From the NCBI RefSeq assembly GCF_006542765.1, contig NZ_SKCD01000022.1, positions 1 to 64,000 on the forward strand: 64,000 bases of DNA. The letters are read 5' to 3'. The position numbers were made by a program, and so were the translations under genes. Numbering within the stretch: position 1 is the first letter of the stretch; each line of letters starts with the position of its first letter. This document shows positions 9,101-17,308 of the stretch, piece by piece. Origin of the DNA: Paenibacillus luteus (lineage in GTDB: Bacteria; Bacillota; Bacilli; Paenibacillales; Paenibacillaceae). Below the pieces are notes generated by a model. It was not told the DNA's origin, did no database searches, and saw only the letters and a program-made list of their open reading frames with translations.

Positions 9101-11055
9101 TTAGTAGCTGTACCAATAACATCGCCGTTCTTGTCATATACGTTGATGGTCGCACCTGGTGGTACGTCTTTAACGGTTACTGTATTTTTCGTTGCGTTTG
9201 TTATAATACTTTCCTCAACTAGCGTGTCGCTCTCCAACTTTGCTTTGCTCGTTACTCGTTCGCTTTCTGTCTTGCCGTCTTCTTCAGTAATTGTAACCTC
9301 AATAAGGTCACCTTCTTGGAGCTTGGTTGGCAATTCAATAGTGACTACAACGTCTGCTTCTTCATCGCCGTTGTTAGTTGCCGTACCGATGAGCTCGTCA
9401 TCGTCGCCATACACTTTAACAGTTGAGCCCGGTGGGACGTCTTTAACGGTTACTGTGTTTTTGGGTACATTCGTGACAATATTCACTTCTTCAGGTGCAC
9501 TACTCCGTACAATTGGAGTTACTGCTGTTAAGTTGCTGGCTGCTTCACCATTCTTAGCATATGAAATATCAATTTGGCTGGCGTTAGCTAGGATATCCTT
9601 GCTGGCGTCTGTCAAATTGAAGCGAACCTTTCCGTTGGTTGCCACTGGCGAAGTTGCAATGACTTCATGATTGTCGTCGTAAAGGGTTACGGCAACTCCA
9701 TTCGGAACGCCATCAATCGTCACAATGCCTTTAGTTGTGTAGGCTAATACGATATTATTCGCCACAGGCGCTGCCGTCTTAACCACCGTAGTCTGTGCGG
9801 AAGTACCTCCGTTGCGGGTAACGACGGTAATGATGTTGTTGCCGACCTGTAAATTACTTGAATCGTTGAAGGTATAAACAAGTACGCCTTCACTATTTGT
9901 GCTATACTCTCCAGTAATTAATTGGTTATTAACGTAAATATCAACTTTTTCATTAGGCAGATTATCACTGCTGCTAATTCCATTGACCTTGATATCAATA
10001 CCCGTCTGCGCTCCAACATCAGTAGAGACTATCTTTTTGATTGTAACTGCACTTGGTCCTTGTTTATAATTTCCGTCGGGTTTTAGTCCGCCCACAACGT
10101 AGGAGTTTTTGAAATACCATGCCAGAATATCATGATGGGAGTTAGCTCCACCTGTACTCGCTCCAAAGCCTACGTATACCTCTTTGTTCATAAGGGACAT
10201 GCCGACATTACGGGATATCGATCTGTTATTTGCATTGGCTCTATTATCACTTAGTCCATAGGTTGTGGTAAGTAAGCCATTTTGGTCATAATCAACCCAA
10301 ACATGAACGTAATCATTGCGTGACCCGTAATCGTATAAACGGAAGTTAGCGCCTTGCAAATTATCAATAACGTCACCACTGCCCTGTGGGTGATTGTTGT
10401 TGCCATTCATGACAATAGCGACATGATCGGCAGTAGGGCCGTTTGGATTAGTTACCGGATGATATCGATTTGAGAGACTATAAGGCAGATTAGGGTCATT
10501 GTATTGAATCCCTAGATGAGGTCCGAGGTTTTTCCACGTATCGAACTCTACACCTACAGAATTTGGAATACCAGCATAGCCCACTCCTTCTCCAACCCCG
10601 CCTAAAACAGGAGTAGGGTTATCCTGAATAATAAAAGTTAGTCCATCAGCGGGTCCAGGGAAGCCAGTATTATTCAAAGAGGTGCTTCCATTCAAATGCA
10701 TGACAAAATAAGTACTAAATCCGCCCTCAAGCTTAATCTTATTTGTTCGAACGACGATACCGCTCGATCCGTTCGTTACCGGCACAACTCTCAATCGCCC
10801 GCCCGCTGTTGTGGCGTTGTTATTTCTGCCCGGAATAATTGGGAAGTTCAGCACTCTGGTCGCATCATTTGATACATTGGCAGTAGAGCCGGTGTGTGCG
10901 AATTGTTGCCAGCCCACATAGATTGGCAGCGAATCCGGCTCAGAATCCGCCAATACAGGCGTAATCGGTGCCGCGGTGAATACTAAAATAATTGAAATAA
11001 TAACCAATAAAACCTTTTTGAAAAAAGAATCTTTGTGAAAATGTTCAACGTGCAT
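6199..11055 (-). CDS. Giant S-layer-anchored lectin-like surface protein
   Basis: The 1618-residue secreted protein starts at ATG 11055 after AGGAGG. Domains in order: signal peptide (1-36); an L-type (legume-like) lectin domain at about 45-330 with ADGLTFIIQ, GVEFDTW and VHVWVDYDQNG; a short Ig-like block; about five tandem repeats of roughly 88 residues (about 520-960) each with TVTVKDVPPGATINVYDKNG; an Ig-like segment (TTVEWASNKPNAIEI); a beta-rich region; and three SLH domains (about 1415-1580). SLH domains normally bind pyruvylated secondary wall polymer, so the protein should sit on the cell surface. The lectin suggests carbohydrate or host/biofilm adhesion. It has its own terminator and looks monocistronic. 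Confidence 0.85.
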   Translation of the reverse strand: MHVEHFHKDSFFKKVLLVIISIILVFTAAPITPVLADSEPDSLPIYVGWQQFAHTGSTANVSNDATRVLNFPIIPGRNNNATTAGGRLRVVPVTNGSSGIVVRTNKIKLEGGFSTYFVMHLNGSTSLNNTGFPGPADGLTFIIQDNPTPVLGGVGEGVGYAGIPNSVGVEFDTWKNLGPHLGIQYNDPNLPYSLSNRYHPVTNPNGPTADHVAIVMNGNNNHPQGSGDVIDNLQGANFRLYDYGSRNDYVHVWVDYDQNGLLTTTYGLSDNRANANNRSISRNVGMSLMNKEVYVGFGASTGGANSHHDILAWYFKNSYVVGGLKPDGNYKQGPSAVTIKKIVSTDVGAQTGIDIKVNGISSSDNLPNEKVDIYVNNQLITGEYSTNSEGVLVYTFNDSSNLQVGNNIITVVTRNGGTSAQTTVVKTAAPVANNIVLAYTTKGIVTIDGVPNGVAVTLYDDNHEVIATSPVATNGKVRFNLTDASKDILANASQIDISYAKNGEAASNLTAVTPIVRSSAPEEVNIVTNVPKNTVTVKDVPPGSTVKVYGDDDELIGTATNNGDEEADVVVTIELPTKLQEGDLIEVTITEEDGKTESERVTSKAKLESDTLVEESIITNATKNTVTVKDVPPGATINVYDKNGDVIGTATNPGSIGDIVVEINSPHTLEAGDIIKVTVTETGKLESNPLSSEAKLDSVLDTNNVKTNATNNTVTVKDVPPGATINVYDKNGDVIGTATNTGSTKTAVVVTIESIPELTEGDIVKVTVTENGHLESEPVVSEAKTESSLLDTDNVETNATKNTVTVKDVPPGATINVYDKNGDVIGKVTNTGPSITTVVVNIEAPHVLNEGDLIKVGVTETGKLESPSISSQAKSESNSLENSTVKPSVTTGSVKVVEVPAGATIIVYDENGTELKRAVNTGAETGAVVIEGLDLEPGTKIQVTITEEGRYESKPLLITVEFTTDEAINDALRALQIGYQANDTWESVTLPVLIVTTGANETTVEWASNKPNAIEISLPENGTVKTLVHRHAKDESVILTASVSKNGVTKTRTFLLIVKAENLTKTTIENYRQVRVVGGSDDEVNEQVGINRVMLSNGVKIDKAIFDSATATRFVNDLRTKNGVSTVYINEVPGDEPGEIAVEIPGQSVRLLNNNQNTLDIRTEYATLSIPADTLTQMADRYLDLFFRLIPVKDAGHQTELNASIVNDTVVRTAAGGRNVEVIGSSLEIETNYRDYTTTLFLPFAKNGIIVPASNFDSFLNSLRVFVEHSDGEKVVMNPTVVYNGITPIGLEIKIDKFSIFSVIQLTERSTGGSTVLPVQPVTEQVKKTTFDPKAGTIVLDLVDGSGKVDTSGFIVKVSGKAVEIQEVKVNGSQVVIQLKNPIPAGYEATVSYTPGSGFTGTLKSFTDLNIANPAHHIAYIKGFPDGTFRPNNTITRAEMSALLARNKNLSNVYEYQKLYPDVAKGFWAAANIEQLQDIGLMIGDKQGNFRPSDRITRAEMAMIAAKWLNADLDAPFTNTFEDVSDQHWAAAAIAAVNKAGVMIGFEDGSFGLREYVTRAQAVTIMNRLLGRGPLTGVTKPTWPDATSAHWAYEHIEEASQDHYYTYLPDGKELLFKQ
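8180..9490 (-). repeat. Tandem ~88-codon repeats within the lectin/SLH gene
   Basis: Nearly identical DNA blocks recur near 8582, 8852 and 9113. They read ACATCGCCGTTCTTGTCATA on the plus strand and continue into the same GTTGATGGT and GCACC blocks. Two more divergent copies flank them. The period is about 265 bases. The near-identity of the inner copies suggests recent expansion or gene conversion. Confidence 0.8.
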
Positions 11056-11487
11056 GATTTTTCCTCCTGGTTGTTGTCAACAATTTGTAAAAATATATGC
11101 TAATTGGCACATTTCCAATTATAACATGTCATTCTGTACAAACTCTTAACAAGAAATGATCACCTCAATTATCAGTTATATATAGAATAAATAGGAATTT
11201 CTGCCAGTTAACTTAAAGAAGAAAGGAGCAGCTGCCGCAGCAAACTGCTCCTTTCTTCTTTAAACTATCTTACTAAGTTAGTTTAATAATTTTCTGCATC
11301 AATTACTGGCAACTGCTCCATGGTTCGCTTAGCTAACATTTTCTGTTAGCCTTAACGCTTACTTTTTTTACTTCAATAGTAAAGTATTGGTATATATTGA
11401 CTGAGTGCCTCTAATGCTTTTTCCACTATAAACTATACTCTTAACGTATTAAGGCTGCCGCCGATTTGAACGTTTACAGAATAGGTA
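11056..11487. other. Intergenic region with promoter side and terminator
   Basis: There is no gene here. The left part is the AT-rich leader of the lectin/SLH gene. The hairpin at 11215-11261 is the main structure. The remaining bases up to the deaminase stop show nothing I can name. Confidence 0.4.
11215..11261 (-). terminator. Strong 17-bp terminator hairpin
   Basis: AAAGAAGAAAGGAGCAG (11215-11231) and CTGCTCCTTTCTTCTTT (11245-11261) are exact reverse complements with a 13-base loop. It lies downstream of the deaminase gene and upstream of the lectin/SLH gene, isolating the two transcription units. Confidence 0.75.
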
Positions 11488-11955
11488 TCAACCTTTCGTA
11501 TGATGCGGAAAATAGCTGGCTAATACACTCAAACTCTCATCCCGTAATATACCCCCAATGAAATCTGGTTTATGATGGGAATGTTCAAATACAATTTCAC
11601 AACAGGAACTTCCCTCTTCACCCAGTAGATTGCACAAATCCCGATTGCTAGCACCGAAAACCAAGCGCCCCAGGTTTGTCCATACCATCGCACCACTGCA
11701 CATAAAGCAAGGTTCACAGCTCGAATATAAGGTGTATTCATGCAAATCTGTGATATGCGTTTCTTCGCAAAATCTTCGAAGTAACCCAGCTTCTGCATGA
11801 AACGTTGGATCTGTTGCTGAATAGATTTGGTTTTCGTTAGAATACACAATCATTCCATCTTTAACTAGAACAGCTCCGAAAGGTTCGTTACCATGATCAA
11901 CGGCAAGTTTTGCTAGCTTGATGGCTTCTTTCATAAAAAGCTCGTCTTGGTTCAT
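11488..11955 (-). CDS. Nucleoside/nucleobase deaminase (CDA fold)
   Basis: The 155-residue zinc deaminase would deaminate a purine or pyrimidine base (guanine deaminase or tRNA-adenosine-deaminase-like). The zinc/catalytic motif is complete: HAE at about residues 54-56, then PCFMC (SSCEPCFMC) about 30 residues later. NEPFGAVLV is the usual N-terminal substrate-side motif. I start at ATG 11955 because AAGGAG ends directly against the ATG at 11964 (no spacing) but is nine bases from 11955. Upstream lies an LRR relic, and downstream a strong terminator, so it looks monocistronic. Exact substrate unknown. Confidence 0.8.
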   Translation of the reverse strand: MNQDELFMKEAIKLAKLAVDHGNEPFGAVLVKDGMIVYSNENQIYSATDPTFHAEAGLLRRFCEETHITDLHEYTLYSSCEPCFMCSGAMVWTNLGRLVFGASNRDLCNLLGEEGSSCCEIVFEHSHHKPDFIGGILRDESLSVLASYFPHHTKG

Positions 11956-11981
11956 TCTTTTCATCTCCTTAGCATTAATAA

Positions 11982-12182
11982 CTAAATATTGTTAATGCAG
12001 TCCAGGTAAAGCAATTCATTCAACGGTCTGATGTCTTTAACTAGATTGGATAAAACATAAATGTGAAATAATTTTTGAAATCGACTAAGAATCGATAAAT
12101 CTTCTATCTGATTTTCAGTTAAATAGATACGATCCAACATAGGTAGATTCAATTCATTAATAATAAAGGTCCGGTTTGCGAC
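11982..12182 (-). pseudogene. Remnant of a leucine-rich-repeat protein
   Basis: The minus strand is open for about 66 residues without a start codon, ending at TAG 11982-11984. It reads LPMLDRIYLTENQIEDLSIL, then LSNLVKDIRPLNELLYLDC, with the leucine spacing of LRR proteins. It sits between the map gene and the deaminase and would overlap the deaminase leader. I read it as the 3' end of a decayed gene. Confidence 0.45.
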
Positions 12183-12225
12183 TTATTTCCTAAAATGAGT
12201 CATTCCAGTCCGTTCGCCTCTCTTC

Positions 12226-12972
12226 TTACTGGGCAGTTAAAATCAGCGGTCCGTCCGATGTGACTGCGATCGTATGCTCATATTGCGCCGACAACTTGCC
12301 GTCAGCCGTTCTCGCCGTCCACTGATCGTCGTCAATCGTGATACGGAACGTCCCTTCGTTGATCATCGGTTCAATCGTAAATACCATGCCTTCCTTTAAC
12401 CGAATGCCTTTGCCGGCTATGCCGATATGCTCGTAGCTCGGCTCTTCGTGCAGGCTCCGCCCGATCCCGTGCGCCAGCAAATCGCGGACAACCGAAAACC
12501 CGTTCGCTTCCGCATGCTGTTGAATCGCCGACGTTATGTCGCCGAGCCGGCCCCCGGGAAGCGCCCGGGAAATCCCCAGATCCAAGCATTCCTTTGCCAC
12601 CTTCATTATTTTTTGCGCTTCCGGCCGGATATTGCCCACCGCATAGCACCAGCACGAATCGCCAAACCATCCGCCGTATTCCGCGACGATGTCGAGCTTC
12701 AACAAGTCGCCGTCCCTAAGCGCCAGGTTCGAAGGAATGCCATGGGCCACCACATCGTTGACCGAGATGCAGGTTTCGGCGGGGAAACCATTGTACCCTT
12801 TCGTAAACTGCTTGCCGCCCAGCTTGGTGATGTGTCTGGCAACAAAATCATTGATTTCCCAGGTAGTGATTCCAGGCTCGATTAATCTGGCCACCTCGCG
12901 GTAGCAGTCCGCAACGATTTGGCTCGCAGTTTTCATCTCTTCGATTTCCCTAGGTGATTTTAAAATGATCAT
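12226..12972 (-). CDS. map: Type I methionine aminopeptidase
   Basis: The 248-residue cytoplasmic metalloprotease removes N-terminal Met from nascent proteins. All five metal ligands are present: D94, D105, H168, E201 and E232. The substrate-contact His is H77 (VAHGIP). Length is standard for a single-domain type Ia/c enzyme without a zinc-finger extension. It lies 27 bases downstream of a TetR-type gene on the same strand, not in the usual secY-adk-map-infA ribosomal cluster. It is therefore probably a second, accessory enzyme. The segment is visibly richer in G+C than its neighbours, which hints at transfer. A role in tolerance to MetAP inhibitors is a speculation from the regulator pairing. 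Confidence 0.9.
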   Translation of the reverse strand: MIILKSPREIEEMKTASQIVADCYREVARLIEPGITTWEINDFVARHITKLGGKQFTKGYNGFPAETCISVNDVVAHGIPSNLALRDGDLLKLDIVAEYGGWFGDSCWCYAVGNIRPEAQKIMKVAKECLDLGISRALPGGRLGDITSAIQQHAEANGFSVVRDLLAHGIGRSLHEEPSYEHIGIAGKGIRLKEGMVFTIEPMINEGTFRITIDDDQWTARTADGKLSAQYEHTIAVTSDGPLILTAQ

Positions 12973-12999
12973 TTTTTAATGATTCGCTCCTTATCAATT

Positions 13000-13725
13000 C
13001 TAAAATTTAAAAATCCGGACAATATCCCTGGCCTCCTCGTGCAGCTTTCCGCGGCGAAGCGAAATCGATGCGCAGCCTACCAGGGCGGCTAGCAGCATTT
13101 CCGCGTGCTGTAGTCGATTCGGCTTCTCCGCCGCATTTCCGCCGGAAGCAGCAGCCCCATCCGCCACACGCTCGGTTTCCAGCAGCGCGGCAAGCGGCGC
13201 GAGCACCTCCCGGCGATAGGCTGCCAAGATCGGGGTCGACCGCGCCTCAGGTAGAGAGGCAAACCCCTCACCGGCCAGCTTATACAGCAGGTACAGAGCC
13301 TGGTCCTCCGCCCAGAGCTGCATCAGCCGTACGCCGGCAGCGGCAACGGGGCCAAGCTCTGCGGCAGCGGCCGTTTCGCGGCTTCCGTTTCGTGTATCCG
13401 CAGCAGCCTCAATGTTCCCAGTGTCCGGCGCAGCCGCCAAGCCGAAATGCCTGCCATTCGGCGCTTCCCCCGAAGTCGAAGCGCGTGGGGCCTCCAGCCA
13501 TCCCTCGGCCCGCACCAATGCATCCCAAAGCAAATCGTGGAGCAAATCGCCCTTATTGCTGTAATAATGGTATACCGTGCCATAACCGAGGCCCGCCTGC
13601 ACGGCCACATCGCGGATTTCCAGTAAAGGCCCTTTATTCAAAAACACATCGGCAGCGGCTTTACGGATTTGCGCCAAACGCCGCAGTCGGATCTCTTCGT
13701 TTTGTTCCTTCGTGCGTGGAGTCAT
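13000..13725 (-). CDS. TetR/AcrR family transcriptional regulator
   Basis: The 241-residue protein has an N-terminal HTH (about residues 18-64: RKAAADVFLNKG, then EIRDVAVQAGLGYGTVYHYY and SNKGDLLHDLL). The C-terminal ligand-binding region is long and Ala-rich, with a low-complexity insert (about 85-125). It precedes map by 27 bases on the same strand, so the two form a likely operon. Upstream, at 13747-13766, TTGAC and GTCAA form a candidate operator over the promoter region. The gene is strikingly GC-rich for this window. The inducer is unknown. Confidence 0.85.
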   Translation of the reverse strand: MTPRTKEQNEEIRLRRLAQIRKAAADVFLNKGPLLEIRDVAVQAGLGYGTVYHYYSNKGDLLHDLLWDALVRAEGWLEAPRASTSGEAPNGRHFGLAAAPDTGNIEAAADTRNGSRETAAAAELGPVAAAGVRLMQLWAEDQALYLLYKLAGEGFASLPEARSTPILAAYRREVLAPLAALLETERVADGAAASGGNAAEKPNRLQHAEMLLAALVGCASISLRRGKLHEEARDIVRIFKF

Positions 13726-13746
13726 CTCGACTGATCACCTCTTTTT

Positions 13747-13766
13747 TTGACCTACTATTATGTCAA
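13747..13766. promoter_or_regulatory. Candidate TetR operator and -35 region
   Basis: TTGAC (13747-13751) and GTCAA (13762-13766) form an inverted repeat with a 10-base spacer, 22-41 bases upstream of the tetR-type start. On the minus strand it contains TTGACATAAT. The arms are short, so the call is tentative. Confidence 0.35.
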
Positions 13767-13938
13767 TATAAAACATCGGCATGCAAATAACAAGAGAATA
13801 GCTGGAAAATTTACAGGTTGGGGCTACCGCATGTTATTTCAGGATCTTTCTACTGGAACCACCTTTATATAGTGCTTATGCTGTTTTTATTACATTAATC
13901 TTCCAGTTCAGCTTAATAACATGAATAAGCCAATATTA

Positions 13939-14315
13939 GAAAAACCTCCCCGCAGCACCCTGCAGAGAGGTTATCTCTAATAAAAAATCTTCTCATCCCG
14001 CTTTTCTTTGAGGATCTCCACCGCTTCCCTGAAACGCAGCGAATTTACAATCTTCCGCTCCCACAAGAACTTCAAGCTGTCCTTTAAATCCACGTCGTCC
14101 ATCAGATCAATCAGCCATCGATAAGTAGCACGCGCTTGCTCCTCCGCTGCGATATCCTCACACAAAGCTGCAATCAGATCGCCTTTTGCCTGAATATAGA
14201 TAGCCGTCCACGGAACCCCGCCTGCGTTCTCATAGAACAAAGCGCTGTCATGGGCGACGTAATGAGCATCAAAACCCTCTTTCTTCAATTGCTCCAGTAT
14301 CGCGTCCTTTGTCAA
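13939..14315 (-). pseudogene. cotJC: cotJC fragment, copy A, with terminator
   Basis: The frame encodes the C-terminal 112 residues of a CotJC-type manganese catalase (spore coat component). It starts at TKDAILEQLKKEGFDAHYV and ends EILKEKRDEKIFY, and lacks the first ~75-80 residues of the usual ~190. Conserved blocks are HDSALFYENAGGVPWTA and EDIAAEEQARATYRWL. The expected ligand His in EREIVHS is Asn here (ERKIVNS), so it would not be a working catalase even if translated. The shared 3' end is followed by a hairpin (AACCTC and GAGGTT around CTGCAG) at about 13944-13972. The homology stops at base ~14315. One of four such copies. Confidence 0.8.
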
Positions 14316-14531
14316 CTCAAGAAAAACAAAATCAACTCATTGAAAACATTACCGTTCATCATCTAGTCGTTGTTTTACCTACTCTTATAAGTCTTCTTCT
14401 CTCACATTTGCATTAGGGTGAAATCCTGCGAATGCATGAGTCTGAGTGAGTAAACCGAATCATTTAGAAGGATTTCAATGTGTATCAAAAAGGAGCAGGC
14501 CTCTCGGCAGTTCCCCACGTTACCGTATCTC

Positions 14532-15158
14532 TTATGATTTCTTAAAATCTAGTCTAATGAATTTTTTACCATTAGGAAGAATATATTCTTTGGTTTTTAG
14601 ACATCTAAATTTTTCATTAGAAAACTGTTTAATTATTTTTTTTGCATCTATATTGTGTGAAATTGTAAGTAATGGGTCAAAGGCTGATATATAATCTGAT
14701 TGACTTACAAAGCCGTCAGCTTGATTATTCTGAATAGTGCACGAGACAACTCCCACATGATTTCTATTTTGATTTATAAAGGAAACAAATGATGCATCTC
14801 CAACATACTCAATAATTAAATTTGCAATTAGTAAATCTGTTTTTGGTAATGTAAAAGAATTATCACTAATATCACATTGCACTAGCTCAAGAGTACTACC
14901 CATATAAGAGTATCTAGTTTGACATACATCTAAGTAATCTTTGTTTATGTCAAAACCATATATTTTTTTTGTAGTATGTAAATCAATCCCCTCTAAACCA
15001 TTTCCCCCAGCAACCCCTAGGATGCCAACAATCTCGTGCCCATAATTTTCACATTGTTCTTTAGTTATTTGATTTAAAGTTTGTAATTGAAATACAGCTT
15101 CAGATTTCATATGGTTTTCATATATATCCAATTTAATTTCTTGCCACGGATTGTACAA
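14532..15158 (-). CDS. Class I SAM-dependent methyltransferase-like protein
   Basis: The 208-residue protein shows the Rossmann SAM-binding motif I as EIVGILGVAGGNGLEGID (about 42-59). The acidic motif II follows as KIYGFDINKDYLDVC (FD at about 67-68), then VQCDISD and LLIANLIIEYV. These match small class I methyltransferases acting on small molecules, although the glycine loop (VAGGNG) is slightly atypical. It lies 24 bases downstream of the 62-residue small gene at 15183, so the two probably form a unit. Substrate unknown. The DNA is AT-rich compared with the tetR-map pair. Confidence 0.7.
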   Translation of the reverse strand: MYNPWQEIKLDIYENHMKSEAVFQLQTLNQITKEQCENYGHEIVGILGVAGGNGLEGIDLHTTKKIYGFDINKDYLDVCQTRYSYMGSTLELVQCDISDNSFTLPKTDLLIANLIIEYVGDASFVSFINQNRNHVGVVSCTIQNNQADGFVSQSDYISAFDPLLTISHNIDAKKIIKQFSNEKFRCLKTKEYILPNGKKFIRLDFKKS

Positions 15159-15182
15159 AATTCAGTCTCCTTATAATCCATA

Positions 15183-15371
15183 TTATTGTTTCAACACATC
15201 CTCGTTAAAACCTACAAAGTCCTCCATAATGTACAAGGCAAGATTATGAAAAGCATGTGCAACTCGAAATACTCGATTAAAGTTATCTATATTGAACTCA
15301 CCACTGTTCTTGATATCTAACAACGCTTGATAATTAAGGGCTAAATAGGCTTTTCTTCTGCTCTCTTCCAA
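15183..15371 (-). CDS. Small protein of unknown function
   Basis: I do not recognise the family. The 62-residue product (start MEESRRKAYLALNYQALL, end EDFVGFNEDVLKQ) looks helical and soluble, with no signal peptide. It precedes the methyltransferase gene by 24 bases on the same strand and is probably co-transcribed. Coding is supported by composition and by the tight spacing. Confidence 0.5.
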   Translation of the reverse strand: MEESRRKAYLALNYQALLDIKNSGEFNIDNFNRVFRVAHAFHNLALYIMEDFVGFNEDVLKQ

Positions 15372-15507
15372 TAATACCCACTCATTTCAACGTAGTTTTT
15401 GAATATTCGTTATATTCGAGGTGGTGGTCTCAATACCTCTCTACACCGTACATGATTTAGAATGACTTTACTGATAATCTTGACAAGCTATTAGCTTGTA
15501 TAGCTCA

Positions 15508-15539
15508 ACGAGGCTACCGTTTCATTCCGGCAGCCTCGT
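15508..15539. repeat. Dispersed hairpin repeat, copy 1
   Basis: ACGAGGCTACCG (15508-15519) pairs with CGGCAGCCTCGT (15528-15539) with one mismatch. The same hairpin with similar flanks (TAG-TTCAACGA on the left, TCTTGGTCAT or TCTGATGAT on the right) recurs at 17309-17342. There is no T-run, so this is a REP-like repeat rather than a clear terminator. It also sits downstream of the anti-sigma gene. Confidence 0.55.
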
Positions 15540-15604
15540 CTTGGTCATAATTATGCTAAATTCCCTCGTTAGTTGAACCCGCTGAATATGTCCCTCATAA
15601 TTAT

Positions 15605-16579
15605 TTATTCCCAAATGCTCAGATGTTCCAAATACTCACTGATCATAGTTTCGCCAGGAGTAGACGTGGCGCTTGTAACTACAAACTTCCCTTTGCCATT
15701 CCCCTGAAACGACAAGGTTCCATTCTCTCCTTTATGATTCTTTTTAGAAATGCGAACACTGTATTTCAACTCCGTCAAGCCATTATCACCAACATAGGAC
15801 TCGACAACCTTTCGCCCCTTTAAGATGTAGTCTAGCGCTTTACCCTCTTTTAAATTGCGAATAAAATATCTTTTGCTTATCGTGTAGAATTCATCATAGG
15901 TCATATCCTTATAAGGCGACTGATCATACCATTCTCTTAATTCAACCAGTTCCTGCTTAGCATCAATTAGCCATTGATTAAAATTTTCAGCGGGTATAGT
16001 TATTTCTCCATTTGTATATTCCTGTCTACCATCTTCATTAGTCATTAGCTGGTACTCTTCACGATTAATTGTGGAAGAATAAACATCATCTTTGTTCCGT
16101 TGTATGATTGCATAATAAGCAGATACATTAATATATTCAAATGCCTTATCATAATCTCCTTGCTCCAGAGCAGTAACAAACCTTCCAGAGCTATAATAGT
16201 CATACAAATTCGTAAATGAGACTCCCTCACCTCGATATTGATTAAAGCTGAGCCAGAGTGTGGGAAGGAGCAACACCATTACTAGAAAAGAAATGAGCCA
16301 TCTTCGTCTAATCCTTTTTAACACTTTTACAGCTGAGCGATCTTTTAACTGATTGTTCGGAGCCTGAACTTGTCGCTCTTGGCCTACAGACTTTTCTACG
16401 ATTAAATCTCCTGCCATTGCCTCATATTTTTTCTTGCATTGTGGGCACTCATCCAGATGCTCTAAAACAAGAACCTTACTCTCATCACTACATACCTCAT
16501 CAACAAATAATGGAAGTAGATCATAAATAATGTTACAGCTTGTATTTAATCTCTGTCCCTTTGATTCTCCTCTATTCAT
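15605..16579 (-). CDS. Membrane anti-sigma factor with zinc finger
   Basis: The 324-residue protein has an N-terminal zf-HC2 anti-sigma zinc motif (H41-x3-C45-x2-C48), one transmembrane helix (about 93-112, WLISFLVMVLLLPTLWLSF) and a ~210-residue extracytoplasmic sensor part. It starts inside the end of the ECF sigma gene (4-base ATGA overlap at 16576-16579), the standard sigma/anti-sigma coupling. By family precedent it holds the sigma factor at the membrane until an envelope signal triggers release. The extracellular domain is not recognised. Confidence 0.85.
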   Translation of the reverse strand: MNRGESKGQRLNTSCNIIYDLLPLFVDEVCSDESKVLVLEHLDECPQCKKKYEAMAGDLIVEKSVGQERQVQAPNNQLKDRSAVKVLKRIRRRWLISFLVMVLLLPTLWLSFNQYRGEGVSFTNLYDYYSSGRFVTALEQGDYDKAFEYINVSAYYAIIQRNKDDVYSSTINREEYQLMTNEDGRQEYTNGEITIPAENFNQWLIDAKQELVELREWYDQSPYKDMTYDEFYTISKRYFIRNLKEGKALDYILKGRKVVESYVGDNGLTELKYSVRISKKNHKGENGTLSFQGNGKGKFVVTSATSTPGETMISEYLEHLSIWE

Positions 16580-17085
16580 TTCCTCGCCTCCATCTCACTG
16601 ACAATCCGTTCCTTCGCCCGATAGTATGTAATCTTCGCCCACGACTCTGTCTTGCCGAATAACTCCGCAATTTCTCTAAACTTCAATTCCCCAAAGATTC
16701 GTAGTGTGAACACTTCTTTATATGGCTCTGGCAAGGTATGCAAAATCCGATGCAATAGTGTTGCTTGCTCCTTCTTCAATAAGCTAAGTATGAAATCCTC
16801 ACTGATATGATTATCTTTTCTTACTCTATCCTCTATTGAAGGATCAACTTGTACTAGCCTTCTGTTCTTCTTATAGTCGTTGTACACAAGATTCTTTGCA
16901 ATCTGACAAAGCCACGCATACAAGGAACTCTCACCCTTGAATTTGCCTATGTGTAGATAGGCCTTATAAAAAGTTTCCTGCGTTAACTCCTCCGCTAAAG
17001 TCTCATTACGCGTTATTGATAGAATAAAGCGAAAAACTTGATCGGCATATTCAGCGTATACATCTGCAAAATCCTTCAGCCCCAT
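16576..17085 (-). CDS. ECF-type RNA polymerase sigma factor
   Basis: The 169-residue sigma-70 family ECF protein has only regions 2 and 4. Region 2 is visible at about 10-75 (YADQVFRFILSITRNETLAE, then ELTQETFYKAYLHIGKF). Region 4 lies at about 115-165 (LPEPYKEVFTLRIFGELKFR, then EIAELFGKTESWAKITYYRA). It binds core polymerase and directs it to stress promoters. It is translationally coupled to the downstream anti-sigma gene. ECF genes usually autoregulate, but I could not identify a convincing -35/-10 pair upstream. Upstream non-coding DNA holds a perfect 14-bp inverted repeat. Confidence 0.9.
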   Translation of the reverse strand: MGLKDFADVYAEYADQVFRFILSITRNETLAEELTQETFYKAYLHIGKFKGESSLYAWLCQIAKNLVYNDYKKNRRLVQVDPSIEDRVRKDNHISEDFILSLLKKEQATLLHRILHTLPEPYKEVFTLRIFGELKFREIAELFGKTESWAKITYYRAKERIVSEMEARK

Positions 17086-17308
17086 CCCCTCTTCCTAGTC
17101 TGTACATCGATCTTCTATAAGACAATCCACTTCCAAAAAAGACACAAAATTTTGAACACCCAAAAGTATTTTCAAACATCGATCCTATGAAATTATGGAG
17201 CTGCCTGTTAGCAGTAATGAAAAATAGAGCAGTTGCCGCACGGCTTCTGCTCCAGATATTAACCGATTCTATAGTAACACATATTGGAAGTATCCTGTCC
17301 GTTAGTTC

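Noticed and set aside
8116-9670. Long plus-strand open frames opposite the lectin/SLH repeats
   Set aside because: They mirror the repeat structure of the minus-strand gene and have Val/Thr/Ser-rich or Cys/Tyr-rich nonsense composition, with no ribosome-binding sites.
13068-13790. 240-codon plus-strand frame opposite the tetR-type gene
   Set aside because: High G+C reduces stop codons. The product is Arg/Pro/Ala-rich low complexity, and the opposite strand has a clear TetR protein.
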